Position numbers and translations under genes: made by a program
Assembly (NCBI RefSeq): GCF_022163125.1
Contig: NZ_CP091881.1
Span: forward strand, 3,162,001-3,226,000
Origin: Paenibacillus sp. HWE-109
Lineage (GTDB): Bacteria; Bacillota; Bacilli; Paenibacillales; NBRC-103111
Length of the DNA stretch: 64,000 nucleotides
Reading direction: 5' to 3'
Notes under the pieces: model-generated
Databases searched by the model: none
Seen by the model: the letters and a program-made list of their open reading frames with translations, nothing else
What the model was told of the DNA's origin: nothing
Part shown: in pieces, positions 32,943-41,551 of the stretch
Position numbering within the stretch: the stretch's first letter is position 1
Layout of the letters: the number at the start of each line of letters is the position of its first letter

Positions 32943-34267
32943 GCAATAACCTCCCCTGATAAATCAAACTCATAGGAGTGGGTAATGCGAACTTTTGCCA
33001 TCTCGCCAATATTCAACTTCCCATTAGATACGAATACTTCGCCATCAATCTCGGGAGCGTCAAACTGGGAGCGGCCAATATAGACATCGCTTCTGCCATC
33101 GTATCTTTCAATCAGCACATCAATTTCTTGACCGATACGGCGTCCGCCGCGTATATTCGAAATTTCACGTTGAATTTCCATAATGGCATTCGCCCGATAT
33201 TCTTTTACATCGTCTGGAACTTGATCCGGCAAACGTGCTGCTGGCGTATCATCTTCCTTGGAGTAAGCAAAAACACCCAGACGATCGAATTGTACGTCGC
33301 TTACGAATTTCTTTAAGTTTTCGAAATCTTCCTCCGTTTCCCCAGGGAAACCAACTATAAGAGATGTGCGCAGCGCGACATCAGGAATAGCCTCACGGAT
33401 TTTGCGAACCAACTCGCGCGTATCTTTCTGGCGACCTGGTCTTCTCATCCGCTTAAGGATCGAATCTTCACTATGTTGCAGAGGCATATCGATATACTTG
33501 CAGATCTTGGGATTAGACGCCATCACTTCGATCAGCTCATCGCTAAAGAATCCTGGATACGCATAATGCAGCCTTACCCACTCAATACCTTCTACTTCGC
33601 TAACTTTGTTCAATAAGGTAGGCAGCATAAAGCTATCATAAAGATCGGTACCGTAATTCGTGGAATCTTGTGCAATAAGGCTAATTTCCTTAACGCCTTG
33701 TGCAGCCAAATTAGCCACTTCTGCAACGACAGACTCCATGCTTCTGCTTTTGAATGCACCGCGCATAATCGGAATACTGCAAAACGTACACGCATTGTCG
33801 CAGCCTTCTGCGATTTTCACATAGGCTGTATAGCGGGGGGTTGCCACAAGTCTTGGCAGATCCGCATCATAATTAAATACCGGATTCCCCACTAGAACCG
33901 GTTTCTTGCCACGTAGAGCTTCATCTACGATATGATTGATTTTATCAAAATCTCCAGTACCAACAATGCCATCAATTTCTGGCATTTCGTCCATTAGCTG
34001 CTTCTTATAGCGCTGAGTTAAACAGCCTGAAACGATAAGCGCTTTGAGATTTGCGGTTTGTTTCAGTTCTGCCATATCCAAAATTGTATTTACGGATTCT
34101 TCTTTTGCTGCATCAATGAACCCGCAAGTGTTCACGATAATGACGGTAGCGTCTTCCTTGTTGTCCACAAGTTGAAAACCACGTCCATGTATTAATCCAG
34201 CCATAATCTCGGAATCAACCATATTCTTTTCGCATCCGAGGGTTACTACTTTAACCTTTTCTGTCAT
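32939..34267 (-). CDS. rimO: Ribosomal protein S12 methylthiotransferase
   Basis: 442 residues from the ATG at 34267 (GGAGG 11 bases upstream). Radical-SAM enzyme that methylthiolates an Asp of S12. UPF0004 cysteines Cys12 (LGCEKN), Cys48 (NTCGFI) and Cys82 (SGCLTQ); radical-SAM cysteines Cys156, Cys160 and Cys163 (GCDNACTFC); C-terminal TRAM domain. The CEKNMVDSE start distinguishes RimO from MiaB, whose gene is also in this window. In B. subtilis the family member is YqeV/YmcB-like, but RimO proper is scattered in Firmicutes. Confidence 0.93.
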   Translation of the reverse strand: MTEKVKVVTLGCEKNMVDSEIMAGLIHGRGFQLVDNKEDATVIIVNTCGFIDAAKEESVNTILDMAELKQTANLKALIVSGCLTQRYKKQLMDEMPEIDGIVGTGDFDKINHIVDEALRGKKPVLVGNPVFNYDADLPRLVATPRYTAYVKIAEGCDNACTFCSIPIMRGAFKSRSMESVVAEVANLAAQGVKEISLIAQDSTNYGTDLYDSFMLPTLLNKVSEVEGIEWVRLHYAYPGFFSDELIEVMASNPKICKYIDMPLQHSEDSILKRMRRPGRQKDTRELVRKIREAIPDVALRTSLIVGFPGETEEDFENLKKFVSDVQFDRLGVFAYSKEDDTPAARLPDQVPDDVKEYRANAIMEIQREISNIRGGRRIGQEIDVLIERYDGRSDVYIGRSQFDAPEIDGEVFVSNGKLNIGEMAKVRITHSYEFDLSGEVIA

Positions 34268-34344
34268 GAATGAAACAACCTCCAATAGTCCTAAAAAACG
34301 CTCCTTACCAGTATAATACAAGCCCTATGGGGTGTCAAAATGTA

Positions 34345-34372
34345 AAAACCCCCTATAACTAGGGGGTTTTAA
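34345..34372 (-). terminator. Rho-independent terminator of yajQ
   Basis: Perfect 11-bp stem AAAACCCCCTA/TAGGGGGTTTT with minus-strand TTTTTAC, about 25 bases past the stop of the 34396 gene. Confidence 0.8.
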
Positions 34373-34395
34373 ACAATTGCCGCTCATATGTACGC

Positions 34396-34887
34396 TTATT
34401 TCATATTAACAAATTGTAAATCAAGAGGGATGTCCGCTTTGCGTAACAGCGCAATAACGGCTTGCAAATCGTCACGACTCTTCCCTGTTACACGAATTTG
34501 ATCCCCTTGAATTTGTGTTTTGACCTTTAATTTGGAATCGCGAATCAAGATGTTTATCTTTTTGGAATTATCCTGATCTACACCCTGTTTCATACTAATT
34601 TTCTGCCTAACCGTTTGGCCAGCTGCCGGCTCAACTTTGCTGTATTCCAGATTTTTGATCGAAATTCCGCGCTTCGTCATTTTGGCATGCATAATATCGA
34701 GGACATTCTGCAGTTTAAACTCATCATCGGAAGTGACTACCAACTGATCTTTATCCAGCTTAATGCTGCTCTTGCTGCCTTTAAAATCAAAACGGGTAAG
34801 AATTTCTTTCTCCGCCTGCTGAATCGCGTTGGTTAGTTCCTGCATATCCACCTTGGAAACAATATCAAACGAACTTTCTGTACTCAT
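34396..34887 (-). CDS. yajQ: YajQ family cyclic di-GMP-binding/nucleotide-binding protein
   Basis: 163 residues from the ATG at 34887, the normal length; a TTG three codons upstream (34896) sits three bases from AGGA and could also start it. SSFDIVSKVDMQELTNAIQ, TRFDFKGSKSSIKLDKD and LKVKTQIQGDQIRVTGKSRDDLQ are hallmark YajQ (DUF520) segments. YajQ proteins bind nucleic acids or nucleotides; some Gram-negative members bind cyclic di-GMP and act in regulation. The role in Firmicutes is not established. Of interest, a cyclic di-GMP riboswitch lies elsewhere in the window. Confidence 0.92.
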   Translation of the reverse strand: MSTESSFDIVSKVDMQELTNAIQQAEKEILTRFDFKGSKSSIKLDKDQLVVTSDDEFKLQNVLDIMHAKMTKRGISIKNLEYSKVEPAAGQTVRQKISMKQGVDQDNSKKINILIRDSKLKVKTQIQGDQIRVTGKSRDDLQAVIALLRKADIPLDLQFVNMK

Positions 34888-34938
34888 CGTAGACAAACAT
34901 CCTTTCCATCAAATTACATTAGCATTATAGCAAGAAGC

Positions 34939-34980
34939 CAAAAAAAAAGAAACATCCTGCAGCCCTTGGCCTAGGATGTC
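34939..34980 (-). terminator. Rho-independent terminator of the rodZ-like gene
   Basis: Stem ACATCCT/AGGATGT with a 14-base GC-rich loop, then minus-strand TTCTTTTTTTTT, about 50 bases past the rodZ-like stop. Confidence 0.75.
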
Positions 34981-35027
34981 ATTGTTGGGTAATCATTACC
35001 CGGGAAAGCGCAGGAAGCGCCAAAATG

Positions 35028-35909
35028 CTAGTTTTTTTGCAAATTGAGCTGGACGCGTTTAGGGTTTGGCGTGTCACCGACAGGTACAACCGTGCCATTC
35101 ACGCTAAGCTCCACAGCGCTAGCTGCACCTACATTCAGATACGCTGAAGTTGCGATGTCAAATGTATCGGTATCCCCGGCTTTATAAAGTTTCTGTCTAA
35201 GCATTTCTTTGCCGCCTTCTGTCAAGGAATCGACACGAATCCAACAAGATCCGGTAATCTTCAATTGAATATTCAAATTTGCAGTGCCCGTAATGATGTA
35301 ATTGTCTACACCCTTCTCACTACTGCTGAACTTCACTTGTACGGCAGGTGGAGTCGGAGTGGGCGCTGGAGACGGTGTTGCAGTCGAAAGAGGTGCCACT
35401 TTACCATCACTGGATGCAGTTGTAGAATTCGTAGAGTTCGTGCCTGCCGCAGGACTTGTTGAGTTTGTTATTTTGGAAGACTGCGTTTGGGCAGGCTTTT
35501 CGTCCGCAGGCGTCCCTTTATAATTCTTATATGTATAATAGTAGACGATCCCAAAAATTAACAGAATGAAGCAGATAAACATGACGCTAGAGGCCCAACG
35601 GCTTAATTTCTCCGTATTACGAACGCTCGTTCTGTTCTTGCGTATATTTTCTACTACAGGCTTCTCTGTTACCGGGGATGGGTTCGTCGATTGATACATG
35701 TTCAGCACTTCGGTCGGATCAAGACCTACTGCTTCCGCATAGCTCTTAATAAAAGCTCGCACATAAAAGCTGCCGGGCAGTACCTTGTAGTTTCCTTCTT
35801 CAATAGCTTCTAAGTACCGTTTGCGAATTTTTGTGACTTCTTGAAGATCGTCGAGCGATATCTTTTTTTCCAAGCGTGTTTTGCGTAAAATGAATCCTAG
35901 ATCAGACAT
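35028..35909 (-). CDS. ymfM: RodZ-like helix-turn-helix membrane protein (YmfM)
   Basis: 293 residues. Residues ~3-68 form a HTH_25 domain (LGFILRKTRLEKKISLDDLQ; FYVRAFIKSYAEAVGLDP), then a linker, one membrane helix (about 106-127, SSVMFICFILLIFGIVYYYT), a Ser/Thr/Pro-rich stretch (about 135-185) and an extracellular beta-rich DUF4115 domain (ITGSCWIRVDSLTEGGKEML...). This is the RodZ/YmfM layout: a cytoskeletal (MreB-linked) cell-shape factor. GGGGAGGTG precedes the ATG. It stands after DUF3388 as in the B. subtilis ymfK-ymfL-ymfM order. Confidence 0.9.
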   Translation of the reverse strand: MSDLGFILRKTRLEKKISLDDLQEVTKIRKRYLEAIEEGNYKVLPGSFYVRAFIKSYAEAVGLDPTEVLNMYQSTNPSPVTEKPVVENIRKNRTSVRNTEKLSRWASSVMFICFILLIFGIVYYYTYKNYKGTPADEKPAQTQSSKITNSTSPAAGTNSTNSTTASSDGKVAPLSTATPSPAPTPTPPAVQVKFSSSEKGVDNYIITGTANLNIQLKITGSCWIRVDSLTEGGKEMLRQKLYKAGDTDTFDIATSAYLNVGAASAVELSVNGTVVPVGDTPNPKRVQLNLQKN

Positions 35910-35956
35910 ATGGTCACCTCCCCGTAGGTTTATATTAGTTAATGACGTTTATAATC

Positions 35957-36721
35957 TTAAAAAGGTTCGGACGTATACGTAAATGAGTCGTAATTAATTT
36001 CCTCATCCGGACTATTTCGCAATTCAATAATATAATCAAAGTGATTATATGTGTATTCAGATTCACGGATGAATATATCTGGATGCTCGATCACCTTCGT
36101 AGATGGCATGCCCATGATATCCTGCAATAGGCTATAATGCTTCTCATTGGAACGAATGGTCGAGACGATGCCATCGATGATATAGACATTGTTAGGGGTC
36201 ATTTCATCCTCGGACAGCTGACTGCGGACGGTTTGCCTCAATAACGTTGAAGACACGAACGTCCAGCGCTTGTTGGCGCAGACACTTCCAGCAATAATGG
36301 ACTCGGTTTTACCTACACGCGGCATCCCTCTGAGACCGACTACTTGGTTGCCTTCCCGTTTGAAAATTTCACCTAAGAAATCTACGAGCAGCCCCAATTC
36401 ATCCCTTGTAAAACGAAACGTTTTGCGATCATCGGAATCACGTTCAATATATCGACCATGACGAACTGCCAAAATATCAACCAACTTAGGCGGTCTTAAT
36501 GCTGTAATAGTAATATTATCTACTTTTCTCAACATTTTACCCATTAAGTCAATTTTTTCTTCATCATTAGTTTGAAGCAACATGCCACGGGTCCGATCTT
36601 CCACCCCATTGATTGTCACGATATTAATATCCAGCATCCCCATTAAGGAAGCAATGTCCCCTAGTAAACCAGGACGGTTCTTATGAATCTTGTACTCCAT
36701 ATACCACTCTTTAACGTCCAA
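35957..36721 (-). CDS. ymfK: DUF3388 protein (YmfK)
   Basis: About 254 residues from a TTG at 36721 (GAGGTG six bases upstream; the GTG at 36730 is within that site). Residues ~8-75 look like an ACT domain (YKIHKNRPGLLGDIASLMGMLDINIVTING). Residues ~115-200 contain a P-loop-like GLRGMPRVGKTES and IYIIDG-like strand (NVYIIDGIVS), so an NTP-binding fold is likely. The C-terminus is acidic. YmfK is conserved in Bacillales and of unknown role. It lies between rodZ-like and a lipoprotein gene. Confidence 0.82.
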   Translation of the reverse strand: MDVKEWYMEYKIHKNRPGLLGDIASLMGMLDINIVTINGVEDRTRGMLLQTNDEEKIDLMGKMLRKVDNITITALRPPKLVDILAVRHGRYIERDSDDRKTFRFTRDELGLLVDFLGEIFKREGNQVVGLRGMPRVGKTESIIAGSVCANKRWTFVSSTLLRQTVRSQLSEDEMTPNNVYIIDGIVSTIRSNEKHYSLLQDIMGMPSTKVIEHPDIFIRESEYTYNHFDYIIELRNSPDEEINYDSFTYTSEPF

Positions 36722-36827
36722 TCGTTCCACCTCATCACCATATCTGTAACAAATCTATGTTACCCATGTTATATAATTTCTACAATTTTCGTCAAAATCC
36801 TTCTAAAGACTCATGCAAATCACAAAA

Positions 36828-37679
36828 TTATTTGATTTTTAGTTCTAAAAGCTCTTTCTCATTGTAAGGAAAGCTGCCTTTCTGCCACCCATGATTCGTC
36901 ATCATCGCTAACCGGTTGTTCAAAATTTCAGTCCAATTGAGCTCAGCCGATAAAGCGTTCGAAATATCCAAGACAGACACACCTAATGTTTTCGCTTTTT
37001 GCACTTGGGCTTCTGTTACAGGTGTGTAAAAAATAACCCAATTGGCGAAATGCTGCTTCGTCTGAAAGGATAATTGCTGAAACCACTGGTCATTGTTGTC
37101 CAGCAGCACAATATGATCCGCTTCCTCAGAAGGTGCCCACACGGACGGTATGGGACGATCACTGCGTGTCACCCACTCAACGGTTGCTCTCTGCGCCAAC
37201 AGTTCTTGAATTCGCTTGGATTTCAAATTCTCAACTTGCTGTGCATCAATTTGCCATGTGGAGGCTTGGTCACTTACAGTGCTTACGCTTCCATTGCTGT
37301 CTAGCTGACTTTGTAACAATGTCCATTTCCCTGTTGTTAGACCTTGAGCGATCAACCCATTGGCTGGCCCGATTAGTTCATTCCCAATGACATATATGTA
37401 ATCATATGTGTTTGCTTTCAGCTTGGCGCCAACACTATCATCTAGGCTGTTCACATCTTTGATCCAATCAAAAGCGATAAAGTGTTCACCTCTCCAATTA
37501 AGCAGTGCTTGGCCAATTGACTGCTTGGCTGCATCCGACAAACTGGAGCTGGAGAGCATTAAGACGGACACTTTCTTGTCCATAACGTCCTGCTTAATGA
37601 CAGGAATCCCACGATTTCCACAACCTGTAACGATCAATATGAAAAGTATGAACAAGACCATAAACCTTTTGTTAAGCAT
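36828..37679 (-). CDS. Lipoprotein of unknown function (Med/BMP-like fold possible)
   Basis: 283 residues from the ATG at 37679, with a lipobox LIVTGC (Cys20) after the hydrophobic leader MLNKRFMVLFILF; cleavage gives a lipid-anchored extracellular protein. The mature part alternates beta and alpha (VSVLMLSSSS; YDYIYVIGNELIGPA; VIFYTPVTEAQVQKAK; GVSVLDIS), like the Med/BMP-type substrate-binding fold. It does not overlap the DUF3243 gene in the same cluster (stop 37772). Earlier in-frame starts run through the terminator after DUF3243. Binding partner and role are unknown. Confidence 0.75.
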   Translation of the reverse strand: MLNKRFMVLFILFILIVTGCGNRGIPVIKQDVMDKKVSVLMLSSSSLSDAAKQSIGQALLNWRGEHFIAFDWIKDVNSLDDSVGAKLKANTYDYIYVIGNELIGPANGLIAQGLTTGKWTLLQSQLDSNGSVSTVSDQASTWQIDAQQVENLKSKRIQELLAQRATVEWVTRSDRPIPSVWAPSEEADHIVLLDNNDQWFQQLSFQTKQHFANWVIFYTPVTEAQVQKAKTLGVSVLDISNALSAELNWTEILNNRLAMMTNHGWQKGSFPYNEKELLELKIK

Positions 37680-37712
37680 GCCATTCGTTTCCTTTCTACC
37701 TTTGAAAGCATG

Positions 37713-37739
37713 CAAAAGCCTCCGAAAGAGGAGGCTTTC
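37713..37739 (-). terminator. Rho-independent terminator of the DUF3243 gene
   Basis: Perfect 9-bp stem AAAGCCTCC/GGAGGCTTT followed by TTTTGC on the minus strand, about 35 bases past the DUF3243 stop and just upstream of the lipoprotein start. Confidence 0.7.
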
Positions 37740-37771
37740 ACATAGTACCTTATTGAATTGTAAAACGGTTA

Positions 37772-38023
37772 TTAACCTTTGTCTACTAATTTTACCATGA
37801 GTCGGGCAATCGTCCGTTTTTCTTGTTCATCCCCTGCATCCCATAGCTCCTTGAGCACTCGTTCTTGCTCATTTTCAGGATCTACTTTATCAGCTAAGAA
37901 TTCACCGATTTGAAAAGCGAGCTTGGAAATTGTTTCCTCACTCATCCCTGCATGCCCCGCTTGACTCACACGTTCCGCAAGAAACTCTTTCCACTTATCA
38001 AATACTTTAAGAACTGTAGCCAT
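37772..38023 (-). CDS. ymfJ: DUF3243 protein (YmfJ)
   Basis: 83 residues, all helical, with the DUF3243 pattern FDKWKEFLAERVSQAGHAG, IGEFLADKVDPENEQERVLK and ELWDAGDEQEKRTIARLMVKLV. This small cytosolic family is conserved in Bacillales next to the YmfI SDR; its function is unknown. AAGGAGG precedes the ATG. It follows the SDR gene by about 97 bases. Confidence 0.92.
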   Translation of the reverse strand: MATVLKVFDKWKEFLAERVSQAGHAGMSEETISKLAFQIGEFLADKVDPENEQERVLKELWDAGDEQEKRTIARLMVKLVDKG

Positions 38024-38119
38024 TGTAAGAAGCCTCCTTTGAGTTATGAGAAATGGTCATTACATACGTAATATTCGCTTCCCGCTCAAAAATTATGCAC
38101 AAGGCTTCTTCGCGTAAAC

Positions 38120-38881
38120 TTAGGTTAGCCACCCACCATTTGGACTGATAATTTGTCCAGTAATATAACCAGACTCAGGCAGTGCCAAGAAATAGACAAG
38201 AGAAGCTACTTCATCTGGCAATGCAAACCGACCCACAGGAATTTCATTCTCAATGGCTTCCCGCTCCTCAGGTTGAAAACCAGCCATCATTTCGGTATGC
38301 ACGGCACCAGGCGCTACGGCATTCACTGTAACGCCTGACGGTGCTAACTCCTTCGCTAAAGCTTTGGTAAAGGCGTTGAGTCCTCCTTTGGCTGTTGAAT
38401 AAACAACCTCACAGGAAGCGCCAGAAATGCCCCAAATGGATGATACATTGATAATCCGGCCATACTTTTGCTTCACCATAGCGCCCATAAAGGTTTGCGT
38501 ACACAGAAAAGCACCTTTGAGATTCACACCCATAACGGTGTCCCAGTCCTCTTCGGTTACGTCAGCCAACATACCATATAAGGAAATTCCCGCATTGTTC
38601 ACAACAATATCAGGGATCATGCTTTTTTGCTCAAGTTTTTCCTGCATTTTATAAATTTGATCCCGTGATTTCACATCTGCGGAAACGGTCATTACTTTAG
38701 CGCCGTGTTTCATACAGGATCTTGCTACTTCATTCGCCGCTTCATGCGATTCACGATAGTGAATGACGACATTCATACCTACCGCGGCGAAGCGTTCAGC
38801 AATTGCAGCACCGATCCCTCTGCTTGCGCCAGTCACTAGAACCGTTTGTTCACTAAAGGGTTTACTGGGTGTTAAGATCAC
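38120..38881 (-). CDS. ymfI: Short-chain dehydrogenase (YmfI, FabG-like)
   Basis: 253 residues, NAD(P)H-binding Rossmann oxidoreductase. TGASRGIG is the cofactor motif near residue 18; NNAGIS follows; the catalytic Ser, Tyr and Lys are in NVSSIWG and VYSTAKGG; PG motif in NAVAPGAVHTEMM. Closest to beta-ketoacyl-ACP reductases, but a second FabG is usual in these genomes, so the substrate is open. It starts with GTG overlapping the ymfH stop (GTGA), with no clear ribosome binding site, so translational coupling is likely. Confidence 0.88.
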   Translation of the reverse strand: MILTPSKPFSEQTVLVTGASRGIGAAIAERFAAVGMNVVIHYRESHEAANEVARSCMKHGAKVMTVSADVKSRDQIYKMQEKLEQKSMIPDIVVNNAGISLYGMLADVTEEDWDTVMGVNLKGAFLCTQTFMGAMVKQKYGRIINVSSIWGISGASCEVVYSTAKGGLNAFTKALAKELAPSGVTVNAVAPGAVHTEMMAGFQPEEREAIENEIPVGRFALPDEVASLVYFLALPESGYITGQIISPNGGWLT

Positions 38882-40167
38882 GTCAAATCACGACTTTTTA
38901 CGATAGAAACAGCTAGTTTGCTCCAGTCAAAATGATCGCGGAAGCGCTGATTCACATCAGCCAATGTAATCTGCTCGTAGACCGGCAAAATATCAAATAA
39001 ATCGATGTCTTTGAACCGATATTTTGTAAATTCATTGGCAATCGATTCCGGAGAGTTCATCATCCGCAGGAAATTACCGATTTTCTTTTTGCGGCTCCGC
39101 TCAAAGGTAACCTGATCCAAGCCGACATCTTTGCGCTTCTCGATTTCTTCGCGAATTCGTGTAACGAGCCCCTCTGGATCTTTGGTATCACCGCCAAGTA
39201 TGGAGAACGCGTAACCTTCACTACAGTTAAATTCATGACCGAAATTATCTGAAATCAATTGTTCATCATACAATGCCTGATAGATCTCCGAACTAGAACT
39301 GAAAAGTACGTCCAGCATGAGCTTCGTTGTAAGCTCTCTGACCAAAAGTTCCTTGCCTATTACGGCAGGAGCAGCTTCCTTGAAGCCCATTAGACACTTA
39401 GGCATCGATACAGGCAAGTTGATAATTCTGCGGGCTTCGTTCACGTCAAGCGGTTCATCAGGAAAAAACCGTTCGATACTTCCTTGAGGCGGAAAGCTTT
39501 TGGCAGCTTGATTGGTTTTGACTAGGGTGAGAACTTCCTGAGCGTCCACCCCGCCTACAACAAACAAACTCATATTGCTCGGATGATAAAAGGTGTGATA
39601 ACACTCATACAGCGTTTCTTTGGTGATTTCGGCTATCGATGCTACAGTTCCAGCAATATCAATATGAATGGGATGTTTCGCGTAGAGAGATTCGATCAAA
39701 CCGTAATAGCTTCTCCAGTCCGCATTATCCTCGTACATCTTGATTTCCTGACCGATGATTCCCTTTTCTTTTTCCACATTTTCATCTGTAAAATAAGGGT
39801 TTTGAACAAAATTAATTAATGTCGTTAAGTTTTCCAAATAATGATCGGTGGACGAGAACAAATACGCTGTTCGATCAAAACTTGTAAAAGCATTCGCTGA
39901 AGCCCCATTGGAAGCAAAGGTAGCGAAAATATCACCTTCTGGTTCTTCAAACATTTTGTGCTCCAGGAAATGAGCGATGCCATCCGGTACTCGAACCGCA
40001 TCTTTGCCAGTAACTTGGAAATAATTATCGATCGAACCGTATTGGGTCGTGAATGTGGCATATATTTTCTGAAAGCCTTCCTTAGGAAGAACAAACACAT
40101 GTAGCCCGTTATCAAGCTTTTCGTGATATATCGTTTCACCCAAGTGTGGATAAGGAATTACCTGCAT
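38878..40167 (-). CDS. ymfH: M16 family metallopeptidase, active partner (YmfH)
   Basis: 429 residues. Zinc site HFLEH is present (IAHFLEHKMFEEPEG, His-x-x-Glu-His) with the downstream Glu some 75 residues later (ENVEKEKGIIGQEIKMYE). Two M16 halves fill the length. The neighbouring YmfF lacks the motif, so the two probably form an active/inactive heterodimer, as is known for many M16 peptidases. In B. subtilis ymfFH-ymfI-ymfJ are adjacent. The physiological substrate is not known. GGGAG before the ATG; three bases separate it from the ymfF stop. Confidence 0.9.
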   Translation of the reverse strand: MQVIPYPHLGETIYHEKLDNGLHVFVLPKEGFQKIYATFTTQYGSIDNYFQVTGKDAVRVPDGIAHFLEHKMFEEPEGDIFATFASNGASANAFTSFDRTAYLFSSTDHYLENLTTLINFVQNPYFTDENVEKEKGIIGQEIKMYEDNADWRSYYGLIESLYAKHPIHIDIAGTVASIAEITKETLYECYHTFYHPSNMSLFVVGGVDAQEVLTLVKTNQAAKSFPPQGSIERFFPDEPLDVNEARRIINLPVSMPKCLMGFKEAAPAVIGKELLVRELTTKLMLDVLFSSSSEIYQALYDEQLISDNFGHEFNCSEGYAFSILGGDTKDPEGLVTRIREEIEKRKDVGLDQVTFERSRKKKIGNFLRMMNSPESIANEFTKYRFKDIDLFDILPVYEQITLADVNQRFRDHFDWSKLAVSIVKSRDLT

Positions 40168-40170
40168 GGT

Positions 40171-41451
40171 CTACTCTCCCTTCTGGTCCCGCAAAAAGTA
40201 AATCGTGTCCAACTGAACACGTTTGGCAGCTTCAGCAATTGCCGGCACATCAACCTGCTCCACAGCTTCGATCAGTCCAGAAACCGAACGCTCTTTTCCG
40301 GATAAAATCGCATTGAAATCAAATGAAATAAGTTCAAAAGCGGAGTCTTGAATTTCACGCAGCTGATTGGAAATCATCGCTTTAGTTTGACTCATTTCAA
40401 TATCATTAATTTCACCTTGCTCCATGGCGGAAAGCTGTTTACGGATAATATCAACCGCTTTCTCATAGTTGGCCATTTCAATCCCGGATTGAATAGTCAA
40501 AATACCTTTATGGCCATCAAAACGTGAAGAAGCATAATAAGCAAGACTCGCCTTTTCACGAACATTTATAAACAGTTTGGAGTGCGGATAACCGCCCAAA
40601 ACACCGTTATACATAAGCGCAACCGGATATTTATCATCCCGATAGGAAAGATTTGTACGTAAACCCAAGTTCAATTTACCTTGATTGACATCCAGACGTT
40701 CGACAATTGTCTTCACCTCACCGCTTGCACCGCGTGGTTCTGAAGTGAGATAACTGACATCTTCCTTACGGTCAATGGCGAATGCCCCTTTTACAATATC
40801 TTCTACCTCGGTCAAGGTTGTATTTCCCACGACATAGATATCGATCGGAGCGGTTTGCAGCCATACTCTATATTGTTCGTAGATCTGCTCCGAATTAATG
40901 CGGTCGAGGTCAGAAATTTTCCCGAGCGGATGAAGGCGGTACGGCTCATCAGCGCACATTTCTTCCATACAGCGCTCTGCCGCATAACGAATTTTATCAT
41001 TAATGACCGATTCAATTCGCTTTTGGAGCGTCTGTTTCTCTGAATCAACATACTTCTGGCGAAAATGACCATTTTCCGTGGCTGGTTTCGTTAATGTTTC
41101 CCCGACAAAGTCCAAGCCTTGCTGTAATAAGGACTGCGCAGACTTCACGAATCGATCGTTGATAATATCCATGCGCAGCTGCACGATTTGATAATCGCCT
41201 CGCTTATAAATATCAAAGCCAAAACCAGCTCCGTAGAGATCATCCAAATGCTCGCGAAATTGCTTCGTTTCCGGGCGCAGCGCAGTTCCTCTGCGCAAGA
41301 CAAACGGTGTCAAAGCCGTATTCGTAACTGTCTCTTCCCCTAAGGGACGGCCTATGTACACTGAAATTGCAAATGTCTTGAATCGATCTGTGGGAAGTAC
41401 ATGCAATCGAATATGATTCCAAGTACGACGCTCAAATTGTATATGCTCCAA
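40171..41451 (-). CDS. ymfF: M16 family peptidase homologue, inactive partner (YmfF)
   Basis: 426 residues with the M16 fold but no HxxEH: the corresponding region reads TKQFREHLDDLYGAGF, so the zinc ligands are lost. Elsewhere the sequence is typical (NVREKASLAYYASSRFDGHKGILTIQSG is the second-half motif with Arg and Tyr). Expected to be the non-catalytic subunit of a YmfF-YmfH pair. TTG start with GGGAG eight bases upstream. It is first in ymfF-ymfH-ymfI. Confidence 0.87.
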   Translation of the reverse strand: MEHIQFERRTWNHIRLHVLPTDRFKTFAISVYIGRPLGEETVTNTALTPFVLRRGTALRPETKQFREHLDDLYGAGFGFDIYKRGDYQIVQLRMDIINDRFVKSAQSLLQQGLDFVGETLTKPATENGHFRQKYVDSEKQTLQKRIESVINDKIRYAAERCMEEMCADEPYRLHPLGKISDLDRINSEQIYEQYRVWLQTAPIDIYVVGNTTLTEVEDIVKGAFAIDRKEDVSYLTSEPRGASGEVKTIVERLDVNQGKLNLGLRTNLSYRDDKYPVALMYNGVLGGYPHSKLFINVREKASLAYYASSRFDGHKGILTIQSGIEMANYEKAVDIIRKQLSAMEQGEINDIEMSQTKAMISNQLREIQDSAFELISFDFNAILSGKERSVSGLIEAVEQVDVPAIAEAAKRVQLDTIYFLRDQKGE

Positions 41452-41551
41452 AGGTCTGTCTCCCTTCTATGTCCGTGATATCATCCATTATATTCCTATA
41501 CGAAGAGGAGAAGCAACCAAAGCTGGTTCCTTCTCCTTGTCCGCTTCTAAA

